DNA from: Pseudomonas citrullilanati
GTDB lineage: Bacteria; Pseudomonadota; Gammaproteobacteria; Pseudomonadales; Pseudomonadaceae
Direction of reading: 5' to 3'
DNA: 64,000 nt
Assembly (NCBI RefSeq): GCF_030580855.1
Contig: NZ_JAUQOP010000024.1
Span: 1 to 64,000, forward strand
This document shows positions 51,203 through 60,887 of the stretch, in pieces (the first letter of the stretch is position 1; the number at the start of each line of letters is the position of its first letter). The translations under genes were made by a program, and so were the position numbers. The notes under the pieces were generated by a model that made no database searches, had not been told where the DNA came from, and worked only from the letters and a program-made list of their open reading frames with translations.

Positions 51203-52032
51203 CTTCTTTTCCACCCCCTCAGCCACCGCCTTCGGTGGCTGAATCACGCCTGCAAAAAATCTTCGGCTTTCGCACCCGGCTGTACCTGACCTGGGCCACC
51301 CTGCTGGCGCTGTTCGCGAGTTTCTTCCTGAGCTTCGACCTGAAATTCTCGATCATCCTGGACAAGCTGCCGAACCTGCTCGGCGTGCACCTGGCCCCCA
51401 ACGGTTTCCTGCAAGGCGCCGCGCTGACCCTGTTCCTGTGCCTGTGCTCGATCGTCGCCTCGTCCCTGCTGGGCTTCATTACCGCCTTGGCGCGGCTGTC
51501 CAACAGTGCGGTGGCGTTCGGCATCGCCAGCTTCTACGCGTCATTCTTTCGCGGCACACCGCTGCTGATCCAGATCCTGCTGATCTACCTGGGCCTGCCG
51601 CAACTGGGCGTGGTCCCGGGAGCGATCGCCGCCGGGGTCATCGCCCTGTCGCTGAACTACGGCGCCTACCTGAGCGAAATCTTCCGCGCCGGCATCGTTG
51701 GCGTCCCCCACGGCCAGCGCGAAGCGTCCCTGGCGCTGGGCTTGAGCGAAACCGTGATCTTCTGGCGCGTCACCCTGCCCCAGGCCATGCGCACCATCAT
51801 CCCGCCCACCACCAACCAGTTCATCTCGATGCTCAAAGATTCGTCCCTGATCTCGGTGATGGGGGTCTGGGAAGTGATGTTCCTGGCGCAGTCCTACGGA
51901 CGCTCCAGCTACCGCTACATCGAAATGCTCACCACGGCGGCGATCCTCTACTGGCTGATGTCCATTGCCCTGGAACTGATCCAGGCGCGGATGGAGCGGC
52001 ATTATGGGAAGGCGTACCTCAAGCGCAGCTGA
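51199..52032 (+). CDS. Amino-acid ABC transporter permease
   Basis: A 277-residue inner-membrane permease of the HisMQ family. ATG 51199 overlaps the stop of the binding-protein gene. The N-terminus is hydrophilic and Pro-rich (residues 1-20), then helices begin near residue 32. The conserved cytoplasmic loop with EAA motif is FRAGIVGVPHGQREASLALG, followed by LPQAMRTIIPPTTNQFISML. One permease suffices as a homodimer. No ATP-binding subunit gene follows; the operon ends about 210 bases before the autotransporter, so the ATPase must come from elsewhere. Confidence 0.94.
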   Translation: MTSFPPPQPPPSVAESRLQKIFGFRTRLYLTWATLLALFASFFLSFDLKFSIILDKLPNLLGVHLAPNGFLQGAALTLFLCLCSIVASSLLGFITALARLSNSAVAFGIASFYASFFRGTPLLIQILLIYLGLPQLGVVPGAIAAGVIALSLNYGAYLSEIFRAGIVGVPHGQREASLALGLSETVIFWRVTLPQAMRTIIPPTTNQFISMLKDSSLISVMGVWEVMFLAQSYGRSSYRYIEMLTTAAILYWLMSIALELIQARMERHYGKAYLKRS

Positions 52033-52241
52033 GGTCGCCCAGCCGGTCAAACCGACAGGTCCTAGAAGGCTGTAGGGCAAAACATCGGGCCTTGAAAGCC
52101 GATGCCATGAACCGTCGAGCGCTCCCTTGCTGGCCTACGAATTTGATCTGCCGCGTCTTGCTCGCGGCAAGGACATGGCCGGCATCCCGAGGCGGGTGGA
52201 ATTTTTAAAGTGCGGACTCCGTTCACGAGAGGCCGCACCCG

Positions 52242-54416
52242 ATGCCAACCCGACACGTATACCCGCCCCAACACCTCGCCCTGGCCGTTGCCCTGGTGCT
52301 TGGTTGTGCCGATGTATCCATGGCGCAGCCCGTGGCCGATATCGCCAGCCCCGCCCAGACGACAGCCGAACTGCAGGGCCGCCTCAAGGCATTCGCCGAC
52401 GCGCCGGACACCCACCCAGCCAAGAACCCCAAGCCGCACAAGGACGCAGAGCAACTGGCGGACACCAACGACCTGGCCACCCTCGGCGGACGCGCAAAGT
52501 TCGTCGGCGCCTTGGACGGTGGTGGCGGCATCAACGTCCTGCAATTGGACGCGGCCAAGGGCGGCACCCTGGAAGAGGCCCGCCACTTCGTGGCCCTGCA
52601 CACCACGAAGGGCGAGTGGGAACACGCCGGGCGCTTCGCCGGTTGGGCCGTGATCGAACCGAAGACCACGCTGGTGAATACCGGCCACATCGACGGGCAG
52701 GTCGGCGTGCTCGGTACGTTCGATAACAAAGGCGTCGTGGCCAACCACGTGAACCTGGAAAAAGCAGCGCGCATGACCAACACCGGCACGGTCACCGGCC
52801 GGGTCGACGTGGCAGAAAAGGCCTGGTTCAGCGGCAACGGTACCGTGGAGTTGCTCAACGTCGCCGGCGAGCTGGAGATCGGCCCGAAGATCGGTGCCCC
52901 TTCAGTGACCCGGGACCTGGCCCTGTCGGAAACGGCCAACCTGATCTATCGCATCGACGCCGACGGCCGGTTCGCCACCCTCGACGTGGGCGGTACCGCA
53001 CGCCTGGACAAGGCCACACTGACCGTCACCGGTGTAGCCGGGGAAGACATCGAGGCCGGCGAGCACACCGTTATCCGGGCGAGCGCCATCGAGGGTGAAT
53101 TCGGCCAGGTCGTCAGTGAACTGGCCTTTGTCGACGCCAACGCGCATTACCCGGACAAGCAGGAGGTGCGCCTGACCTACACCCGCAATAAGGTCCCGAT
53201 CGAGGCAATCGCCACCTCCGAACACGGCCAGGCGATTGCGGCGAGCATCGACGCGCCACAGCCGGTGCCCGTCGAAACGCCTGCCGTTGCACAGGCACCG
53301 GCCGTCGAACCGACCCTCGACGGGGCCGCCCACACACCCAGCGCAGCGCCCAATGTCCCCGACGCCGCGCCCGTACCCGCTCGCCCCCTGCAAGCCGCCG
53401 ACCCAGTACCCAGGCCCAACGCCGCCATCAGCGCCCTGCTCGGCACCAACCGGATCACCGCCGCCGATGCCCTCGACCAATTGAGCGGCTATCACACGTC
53501 AGACCTGGGCAATGCCACCTTGAGCAGCATCGCCCCGATCAGCACCAGCATGCTGTCGGCCATGGGCCAGGACACCCCAGGGCACGGCTATGGCGATGGC
53601 CAAGTGTGGGTCCGGGCCATCGGCCACCGCGGCACGGTCGGCAAACAATTGGGTGGCGACGCCCTGAAGCATTCGACAGAAGGCCTGGTGCTGGGCACCG
53701 ACTGGGCTGTCAGCCCGACATGGCGCCTGGGCATCATCGGCGGCAAGAGCCAGACGCGGCTGGACGGCTACCGCTTCGACGGTGGGCTCGACAGTTGGCA
53801 GCTCGGCGCCTACGCCCTGCGCCAGGGCGGCCCGCTGGCACTGCGCGTGGGCGCAACCTTCGGCGACCACGTCGGCAGCACCAAGCGCCACGTGGCCTTC
53901 AACGGTTTCAGCGACCGCCTCAAGGGGCGCTACGACGCCCGCACGCAACAGGTCTTTACCCAACTGGGCTACGAGCTGGGCAGTGGCCCGGTCGAGGCAG
54001 AACCTTACATTCACCTGGGCTACCAGCGCTACCAGCGCGACGGCTTCACGGAGAAAGGTGGCGACGCGGCGTTGCAATTCAACCGCCAGGCCCAGGACGC
54101 CTACCACAGCAACCTGGGCCTGCGCCTGGCCCGCACCTTCGCGCTCGACCATGGCAAGGGGCTGACGCCACGATTGAATATCGGCTGGAGGCATCGGTAC
54201 GGCGAAGTGAAGGGTGTCTCCGAGCAGCGCCTGGCAAAGGGAGGAGCCACCTACACCGTCGAAGGCATCGAACTGGACCGCGACAGCCTGCTCCTCGAAG
54301 CCGGGTTGGACCTGGCGCTGTCGCCGCGCCATACCCTGGGCCTGGGCTACAGCGGTGAAACCGGCCAGGACAACCGCCATGGCGCGCTGACGGGCCAATG
54401 GCGAATGATGTTCTGA
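52242..54416 (+). CDS. Autotransporter with beta-barrel domain
   Basis: A type Va secretion protein of 724 residues. A signal peptide (LALAVALVLGCADVSMA) ends near residue 29. The passenger (about 30-330) is beta-helical in character, with repeats such as TGHIDGQVGVLGTFDNKGVV and TNTGTVTGRVDVAEKAWFSG and the pattern LTVTGVAGEDIEAGEHTVIR common before barrels. A Pro/Ala-rich linker (about 335-395) leads to the C-terminal barrel (from about 450), which ends in the outer-membrane signature GQWRMMF. No protease or esterase motif is visible in the passenger; adhesion or aggregation is most likely. It is on its own strand and ends convergent to the carboxylase genes. Confidence 0.92.
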   Translation: MPTRHVYPPQHLALAVALVLGCADVSMAQPVADIASPAQTTAELQGRLKAFADAPDTHPAKNPKPHKDAEQLADTNDLATLGGRAKFVGALDGGGGINVLQLDAAKGGTLEEARHFVALHTTKGEWEHAGRFAGWAVIEPKTTLVNTGHIDGQVGVLGTFDNKGVVANHVNLEKAARMTNTGTVTGRVDVAEKAWFSGNGTVELLNVAGELEIGPKIGAPSVTRDLALSETANLIYRIDADGRFATLDVGGTARLDKATLTVTGVAGEDIEAGEHTVIRASAIEGEFGQVVSELAFVDANAHYPDKQEVRLTYTRNKVPIEAIATSEHGQAIAASIDAPQPVPVETPAVAQAPAVEPTLDGAAHTPSAAPNVPDAAPVPARPLQAADPVPRPNAAISALLGTNRITAADALDQLSGYHTSDLGNATLSSIAPISTSMLSAMGQDTPGHGYGDGQVWVRAIGHRGTVGKQLGGDALKHSTEGLVLGTDWAVSPTWRLGIIGGKSQTRLDGYRFDGGLDSWQLGAYALRQGGPLALRVGATFGDHVGSTKRHVAFNGFSDRLKGRYDARTQQVFTQLGYELGSGPVEAEPYIHLGYQRYQRDGFTEKGGDAALQFNRQAQDAYHSNLGLRLARTFALDHGKGLTPRLNIGWRHRYGEVKGVSEQRLAKGGATYTVEGIELDRDSLLLEAGLDLALSPRHTLGLGYSGETGQDNRHGALTGQWRMMF

Positions 54417-54431
54417 GCCGGTTTCGCAGGC

Positions 54432-54459
54432 AAAAAAAAGGGGAGCCCATGCCCCCCCG
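54432..54459 (-). terminator. Terminator of the pyruvate carboxylase genes
   Basis: On the minus strand a G-rich stem (GGGG.../CCCC with loop CATGGGCT region) is followed by TTTTTTTT. It lies 30 bases past the oadA stop and 16 bases past the convergent autotransporter stop. Confidence 0.7.
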
Positions 54460-54488
54460 AGGTAAAACGCTGGATCGAGGCTGTTAAC

Positions 54489-56297
54489 TCAGCCTTCGAT
54501 CTCGATCAGGATCTCGCCCGGGTTGACCCGGTCGCCCTTGGCCACATGAATGGCGGTGACCTTGCCGGCGATGGCCGCCTGCACTTCGGTTTCCATCTTC
54601 ATGGCTTCGGTGATCAACACCGCTTGGCCGGCCTTGACCACGTCGCCTTCCTTGACCAGCACATCGACGATGTTGCCCGGCATGGTAGTGCTGACGTGGC
54701 CAGGGGCAGTGGCCTGCTTGCGCTTGCTGCTGCCACCGCCGACGAACTCGTTGAGCGGTTCGAACACGACCTCTTCGGGCATGCCATCGATGGACAGGTA
54801 GAAGTGGCGCTTGCCTTCGGCCTTCACGCCCACGCCGGTGATGTCGACGCGGTAGGTTTCGCCGTGGACATCGATGACGAATTCGGTCGGCACGCCTTCG
54901 CCGCTGGCCGAGCCCACGCTGCCCGCTTCAGGGATGGGCAGCAGGACTTCTGGCGTGAGGTTGCCGGCTTCGCGCTCTTCGAGGAACTTGCGGCCGATGT
55001 CCGGGAACATGGCGTAGGTCAACACGTCCTCTTCGGACTTGGCCAGGGCGCCGATCTCGCCGCGCAGCTTGGTCATCTCCGGCTTGAGCAGGTCGGCCGG
55101 CCGCACATCGATCACCTCTTCGCTGCCGATGGCCTGGCGCCGCAGCTTCTCGTTCACCGCACCCGGGGCCTTGCCGTAGCCACCCTGCAAGTAAAGCTTC
55201 ACTTCGTTGGTGATGGTCTTGTAGCGCTCGCCGGCCAGCACGTTGAAGAATGCCTGGGTGCCGACGATCTGCGAGGTCGGGGTCACCAGCGGCGGGAAAC
55301 CGAGGTCTTCACGCACCCGCGGGATCTCCGCCAGCACTTCGTTCATGCGGTTCAGCGCGCCCTGCTCTTTCAACTGGTTGGCCAGGTTGGAAATCATCCC
55401 GCCCGGCACCTGGTTGACCTGGACACGGGTGTCCACCGCGGTGAACTCGCTTTCGAACTGGTGGTACTTCTTGCGCACGGCGTAGAAGTACAGGCCGATC
55501 TCCTGCAACAGCTCCAGGTCCAGGCCGGTGTCGAACTCGCTGCCTTTAAGGGCCGCGACCATCGACTCGGTGCCCGGGTGACTGGTGCCCCAGGCGAAGC
55601 TGGAGATGGCCGTGTCGATATGGTCGGCACCGTTTTCCACCGCCTTGAGCTGGCACATCGCGGCCAGGCCGGCAGTGTCGTGGGAGTGGATGAACACCGG
55701 CAACGACTGCTCGTTCTTCAGCGCCTTGACCAGCTCGCCGGTGGCGAACGGGGTCAGCAGGCCGGCCATGTCCTTGATCGCCACCGAATCGCAACCCATG
55801 GCTTCCATTTGCTTGGCCTGGGCCACGAAGGCGTCGATGGTGTGCACCGGGCTGGTGGTGTAGGCAATGGTGCCCTGGGCATGCTTGCCGGCGGCTTTCA
55901 CGGCCTCGATGGCAACGCGCAGGTTACGTACGTCGTTCATCGCGTCGAAGATGCGGAACACGTCGATGCCGTTGACGGCGGCCTTGGCGACGAAAGCCTT
56001 GACCACGTCATCGCTGTAGTGGCGGTAGCCCAGCAGGTTCTGGCCACGCAGGAGCATTTGCAGGCGGGTGTTGGGCAGGGCCGCGCGCAGCTGGCGCAGG
56101 CGCTCCCACGGGTCTTCCTTCAGGAAGCGCACGCAGGCGTCGAACGTCGCGCCGCCCCAGACTTCCAGCGACCAATAGCCGACTTTGTCGAGCTTGTCGC
56201 AGATCGGCAGCATGTCTTCGGTGCGCATGCGAGTGGCGAGCAGCGATTGGTGGGCGTCGCGCAGGATTGTGTCGGTAACAAAGATCTTCTTGGACAT
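54489..56297 (-). CDS. oadA: Pyruvate carboxylase subunit B (carboxyltransferase and biotin carrier)
   Basis: Transfers the carboxyl group from biotin to pyruvate, making oxaloacetate for the TCA cycle. The 602-residue protein starts MSKKIFVTDTILRDAHQSLL with the TIM-barrel metal site (Asp in TILRDAHQ, His in VFIHSHDTAG), continues through the conserved carboxyltransferase domain, and ends with a biotinyl domain carrying the modified Lys in ITEAMKMETEV near residue 570. It lacks a biotin carboxylase domain because that is a separate protein encoded just upstream. This two-subunit form is the Pseudomonas type; the name oadA is historical and no decarboxylase membrane subunits are present. Confidence 0.95.
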   Translation of the reverse strand: MSKKIFVTDTILRDAHQSLLATRMRTEDMLPICDKLDKVGYWSLEVWGGATFDACVRFLKEDPWERLRQLRAALPNTRLQMLLRGQNLLGYRHYSDDVVKAFVAKAAVNGIDVFRIFDAMNDVRNLRVAIEAVKAAGKHAQGTIAYTTSPVHTIDAFVAQAKQMEAMGCDSVAIKDMAGLLTPFATGELVKALKNEQSLPVFIHSHDTAGLAAMCQLKAVENGADHIDTAISSFAWGTSHPGTESMVAALKGSEFDTGLDLELLQEIGLYFYAVRKKYHQFESEFTAVDTRVQVNQVPGGMISNLANQLKEQGALNRMNEVLAEIPRVREDLGFPPLVTPTSQIVGTQAFFNVLAGERYKTITNEVKLYLQGGYGKAPGAVNEKLRRQAIGSEEVIDVRPADLLKPEMTKLRGEIGALAKSEEDVLTYAMFPDIGRKFLEEREAGNLTPEVLLPIPEAGSVGSASGEGVPTEFVIDVHGETYRVDITGVGVKAEGKRHFYLSIDGMPEEVVFEPLNEFVGGGSSKRKQATAPGHVSTTMPGNIVDVLVKEGDVVKAGQAVLITEAMKMETEVQAAIAGKVTAIHVAKGDRVNPGEILIEIEG

Positions 56298-56309
56298 GGT
56301 GATGATTCC

Positions 56310-57725
<1,416 letters not shown>

Positions 57726-57912
57726 TTGGAGGTTCCCTTGAGCCGGTGATACCACGGCCTGGGATCCAGGCCGACGCGTGACCAGATGTAACAATTGGTC
57801 GCAGCCCCACACTAGTCCCGGGCGTTGATTAACAAAAATGAATATTTATTGGGTCACGCATAAGCAAACACTTATAGTTGCGCTATCCGTCCCGCTCCAG
57901 AGTGCTTAGAAA
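57726..57912. promoter_or_regulatory. Divergent promoter region of pycA and the LysR gene
   Basis: This AT-rich 187-base gap (AATGAATATTTATTGGG, 57838-57854) holds the divergent starts. CATAAGCAAACACTTATAG (57859-57877) contains an interrupted palindrome ATAAG..CTTAT of the T-N11-A kind bound by LysR proteins. Confidence 0.5.
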
Positions 57913-58875
57913 ATGCGTAAGTCGTTGATGCGTATGACATTGCGTCAATTGCAGATTTTCAATGAGGTGTGCGACCTGAGGTCCTACAGCCGTGCAGCTG
58001 ACGAAATGTCTCTCACACAACCCGCCGTTAGCCTACAGATTCGATCCCTGGAAGAGCTGATTGGCCAGCCATTGTTCGAGTATGTCGGCAAGAAGCTCTA
58101 CATGACCGAGGCCGCCGAAGCCCTGCAACGCGCCAGCCGGGACATCTTCGGGCGGCTGGAGAACCTCGACATGCAGCTGTCGGACATGCAGGGTTCGCTG
58201 CAGGGCCAATTGAAGCTGGCGGTGGAGTCCAGCGCCAAGTACTTCGTCCCGCACCTGTTCGCCGCGTTCAAGCGCCAGCACCCGGAGGTCAACCTGAGCC
58301 TCACGGTGGTCAATCGCGGCCAGGTCATCCGCCGGCTCTCGGACAATCGCGATGATGTGGTGATCATGTCCATGGTGCCCCAGGACATGGGCCTGGAGTT
58401 CTTGCCGTTCCTCAACAACCCGATTGTCGCCGTGGCGCCCCCGGACCATCCGCTGTGCCACATGGGCCCATTGCGCTTGCAGGACCTGGAGCCCTATACG
58501 CTACTGCTGCGCGAGCCGGGCTCAGGCACGCGGCTGGCCTGCGAGGAATACTTCAAGGAGAAACGGGTGCACTTCACCCAGACGCTGGAGGTCGCTTCGG
58601 CGGAGGCCCAGCGCGAATGCGTGGTGGCCGGGCTGGGCGTGGCGCTGTTGACGCGCCACGCCGTGAGCCGGGAGCTGTCGTCCGGCGCACTCGTCGAGCT
58701 GCCGGTGGAGGAACTGCCGCTGTACCGCAGTTGGTGCCTGGTGCAGGCCAGGGCGAAACGCCTGTCACCGGTGGCTCACGCCTTCCTGGCGTTCGTGCGC
58801 GGCGAACGTGCTCAGATCATTGGCCTGGTTGAACGTTTCGACGGGAAGCCGCCGGCGTTGCCTGCCAGTAATTGA
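57913..58875 (+). CDS. LysR-type transcriptional regulator
   Basis: A 320-residue regulator. The N-terminal helix-turn-helix is LRQLQIFNEVCDLRSYSRAA, then LTQPAVSLQIRSLEELIGQP; the C-terminal effector domain is of the periplasmic-binding type (LAVESSAKYFVPHLFAAFKR, GLGVALLTRHAV). It resembles the CbbR-like group and stands divergent from the pyruvate carboxylase genes, so it is a strong candidate to regulate them. Its 3' end overlaps the convergent 69-codon gene by 59 bases. The ATG at 57913 has no clear Shine-Dalgarno sequence; ATG 57928 and 57934 are in frame. Confidence 0.94.
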   Translation: MRKSLMRMTLRQLQIFNEVCDLRSYSRAADEMSLTQPAVSLQIRSLEELIGQPLFEYVGKKLYMTEAAEALQRASRDIFGRLENLDMQLSDMQGSLQGQLKLAVESSAKYFVPHLFAAFKRQHPEVNLSLTVVNRGQVIRRLSDNRDDVVIMSMVPQDMGLEFLPFLNNPIVAVAPPDHPLCHMGPLRLQDLEPYTLLLREPGSGTRLACEEYFKEKRVHFTQTLEVASAEAQRECVVAGLGVALLTRHAVSRELSSGALVELPVEELPLYRSWCLVQARAKRLSPVAHAFLAFVRGERAQIIGLVERFDGKPPALPASN

Positions 58876-59026
58876 ATTCTGCGGCGTCAGGGAATTCGCT
58901 GATTTCTGCCAGGAGCTGGCGCTGTTCGCAGCGGTCTTCGATCGCACGACGAAAGGCCATGCGGCGCTGGTCTTCTTGCTGACGACGGGTTTTGACGGCG
59001 CTGCGTTCTTCGTAGGACTGGGTCAT
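58817..59026 (-). CDS. Small charged protein, PA3496-like
   Basis: A 69-residue, highly charged protein (MTQSYEERSAVKTRRQQEDQ, then RRMAFRRAIEDRCEQRQLLA) that should be largely helical. It resembles the short PA3496-family putative envelope-integrity proteins of Pseudomonas, which share an RRQ..R.M..RR.IE..EQR core; this assignment is by eye only. Its 3' end overlaps the LysR gene by 59 bases on the opposite strand. A ribosome site is weakly visible (GGGAG, then TCTCGAT...ATG). The function is not established. Confidence 0.7.
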   Translation of the reverse strand: MTQSYEERSAVKTRRQQEDQRRMAFRRAIEDRCEQRQLLAEISEFPDAAEFNYWQATPAASRRNVQPGQ

Positions 59027-59114
59027 ATCGAGACTCCCAAGACGTATACGGGAGCTTTACGATGCAGGGGCGGGATGACCGTTTGGCGGCGCCAGGGTTA
59101 CAGAACGATGAATT

Positions 59115-59241
59115 GTGGCGAGGGGATTTATCCCCGCTGGGCTGCGAAGCAGACCCCAGCTTTTTCTTGTGTGTCAGGTGATTTGCAGTGGCTGTTCGAG
59201 GGGCTGCTGTGCAGCTCAACGGGGATAAATCCCCTCGCCAC
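59115..59241. repeat. REP pair of the GTGGCGAGGGGATT class
   Basis: GTGGCGAGGGGATTTATCCCC (59115 on) is mirrored by GGGGATAAATCCCCTCGCCAC ending at 59241, with secondary arms GCTGGGCTGCGAAGCAG inside. It lies between the small charged gene and the RpiR-type regulator. Confidence 0.88.
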
Positions 59242-59261
59242 AGACAGCATCCGCTTCAAGT

Positions 59262-60128
59262 TCAGTCGTCCAGCGCCTTCACCGACTTGGGCGACAACCG
59301 CAGGCTGCGCAAGCTGCGCTTCACGCTCTTGAGATGGTTGACCAGGCTCGGCCCCCGGGCCATTGCAACGCCCATCGCCAGCACGTCGATCACCACCAGG
59401 TGGGCGATGCGCGAGGTCAAGGGGGTGTAGATTTCGGTGTCTTCGTGCACGTCGATGGCCAGGTTCACCGTGGAGAGTTCGGCCAGGGGAGTCTGGCTCG
59501 GGCACAAGGTAATCAGCGAGGCGCCGCTCTCGCGCACCAGGTTCGCGGTGATCAGCAAATCCTTGGAACGTCCCGACTGCGAGATGCAGATGGCGACGTC
59601 GGTGGGTTTCAGGGTCACGGCCGACATCGCCTGCATGTGCGGATCGGAATAGGCCGCCGCCGTCAGCAGCAGCCGGAAGAACTTGTGCTGGGCATCGGCC
59701 GCCACCGCGCCTGAAGCGCCGAAGCCATAAAACTCCACGCGCTGGGCCTGGGACATCGCCGTGACGGCTTTCTGCAGGGCCACCGGGTCGAGCTTCTCGC
59801 GCACCTCCATCAGGGTGTGGAGGGTGGTGTCGAAGATTTTCAGGCTGTAGTCGGCGACCGAATCGTCTTCGTGGATCGCGAACTGGCCGAAGCTCGCGCC
59901 AGCGGCGAGGCTTTGCGCCAGCTTCAGCTTCAGGTCCTGGAAACCCGAGCAACCGATGGCCCGGCAGAAACGCACGATGGTCGGTTCGCTGATACCAACG
60001 CTGTGGGCAAGGTCCGCCATCGAGCTGTGCATGACGGCCGCAGGATCGAGCAGCACGTGATCGGCGACTTTCAGCTCCGATTTGCGCAGCAGGTGGCGTG
60101 ACTGGGCGATATGTTGCAACAGGTTCAA
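59262..60128 (-). CDS. RpiR/HexR-type transcriptional regulator
   Basis: A 288-residue sugar-phosphate-responsive repressor. The N-terminal RpiR helix-turn-helix (LAHSVGISEPTIVRFCRAIG) precedes a SIS domain with the sugar-phosphate-binding residues in VEFYGFGASGAVAADAQHKF and AICISQSGRSKDLLITANLV. It is related to HexR, but its N-terminus (MNLLQHIAQSRHLL) fits the paralogue that stands near the pyruvate carboxylase/LysR cluster in other pseudomonads. A perfect HexR-type operator lies 44 bases upstream, implying autoregulation. The zwf-type gene that often follows such a regulator is not seen here. Confidence 0.93.
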   Translation of the reverse strand: MNLLQHIAQSRHLLRKSELKVADHVLLDPAAVMHSSMADLAHSVGISEPTIVRFCRAIGCSGFQDLKLKLAQSLAAGASFGQFAIHEDDSVADYSLKIFDTTLHTLMEVREKLDPVALQKAVTAMSQAQRVEFYGFGASGAVAADAQHKFFRLLLTAAAYSDPHMQAMSAVTLKPTDVAICISQSGRSKDLLITANLVRESGASLITLCPSQTPLAELSTVNLAIDVHEDTEIYTPLTSRIAHLVVIDVLAMGVAMARGPSLVNHLKSVKRSLRSLRLSPKSVKALDD

Positions 60129-60171
60129 GGGGCTGGACTCTTGTTATTGGCAGGTGCCGGGATGTAGCAAG

Positions 60172-60190
60172 CTTGTAGTTATACTACAAG
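60172..60190 (-). promoter_or_regulatory. HexR-type operator
   Basis: CTTGTAGT-TAT-ACTACAAG (60172-60190) is an almost perfect palindrome matching the TTGTAGT...ACTACAA sites of HexR-family repressors. It sits 44 bases before the regulator start, where it would block its promoter. Confidence 0.75.
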
Positions 60191-60509
60191 AATCGGCTTT
60201 TTGCCTGCCCTAAACGTAACTGAATCACCGCGCTGCGCCTTTGTTTTAGCCGAAGATCCCTGATGTAGCCACCTGGGCGAGGCGCCGCGGGATCTTCCCG
60301 GCGGCGGCTCCGCCCTGGGTTGTCGCTCGTTACATGAACGATCAACTAACACGCGGCGACTGACTGCAGTGGATTAGTTGTTTTTATCGGCCACTGCGCC
60401 TACACATAAATCAACTTACAAATGAAACCACCCTCGTTATTTCTCAACCCCCTTCGAGTGGTTATATTGAGTCCGCAGGAAGCAAACATACGATAACAGG
60501 AGTTACACC
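60191..60509. other. Intergenic region between RpiR regulator and the 104-aa gene
   Basis: About 320 bases without a gene. It contains an inverted repeat GAAGATCCC (60252-60260)/GGGATCTTC (60289-60297), a possible stem CAACTAA/TTAGTTG followed by TTTTT (near 60343-60383) that may terminate something, and a -10-like TATATT (60462-60467) for the next gene. Confidence 0.45.
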
Positions 60510-60824
60510 ATGAACATTAAAACCAACGATTGGACCGCACAAATAAACCGCATGCCCGGCGACGCCTTTTTCCGCGTCACAGGCACCGTCACCCTGCCTA
60601 ACTCGGGCGTTACGCCAAGGCTGGAACGCAGCCAGCTACAAGACAAATCCTTCGACCTGCGCCTGGAATTGAAACTTGAAAGTTCCGACGGCGTGTTCCT
60701 GCAAGTCATGACCGACAAGCCTGTCGAATATAAAGTGGCTGGCAATTCCAATGTAACGGGCGTCAGCATCTTTTATGAAGGCGAGTTACTGCACCATATC
60801 GATGATGTTCTGATCACCGAATAA
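60510..60824 (+). CDS. Hypothetical protein, beta-rich, 104 aa
   Basis: A 104-residue soluble protein with an excellent ribosome site (AGGAG, seven bases before the ATG). It has no signal peptide. The sequence (WTAQINRMPGDAFFRVTGTV, then LELKLESSDGVFLQVMTD) looks like a small beta-sandwich with alternating hydrophobic residues. I do not recognise the family; the MPG..FFRVTGTVTLP start resembles short unknown proteins scattered in other bacteria. It is a single-gene unit with a promoter-like TATATT upstream and a strong terminator downstream. Its third-base GC is lower than that of its neighbours, which may mark a recent arrival. Confidence 0.82.
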   Translation: MNIKTNDWTAQINRMPGDAFFRVTGTVTLPNSGVTPRLERSQLQDKSFDLRLELKLESSDGVFLQVMTDKPVEYKVAGNSNVTGVSIFYEGELLHHIDDVLITE

Positions 60825-60840
60825 AAAACATGGCTTCCTG

Positions 60841-60881
60841 ACTTCCCGCCGAATCCAATGAGGATTCGGTGGGAAGTTTCT
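60841..60881. terminator. Bidirectional terminator
   Basis: A 16-base stem (ACTTCCCGCCGAATCC, 60841-60856, with 60862-60877; one G-U pair) is followed by TTCTTC on the plus strand. On the minus strand T-rich sequence follows at about 60820-60830. It separates the convergent 104-aa and GGDEF/EAL genes. Confidence 0.85.
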
Positions 60882-60887
60882 TCACGC

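Noticed and set aside
60252..60297. GAAGATCCC/GGGATCTTC inverted repeat as a small RNA or terminator
   Set aside because: No T-run, no promoter in the right place and a 28-base loop; kept only as a note in the intergenic entry.
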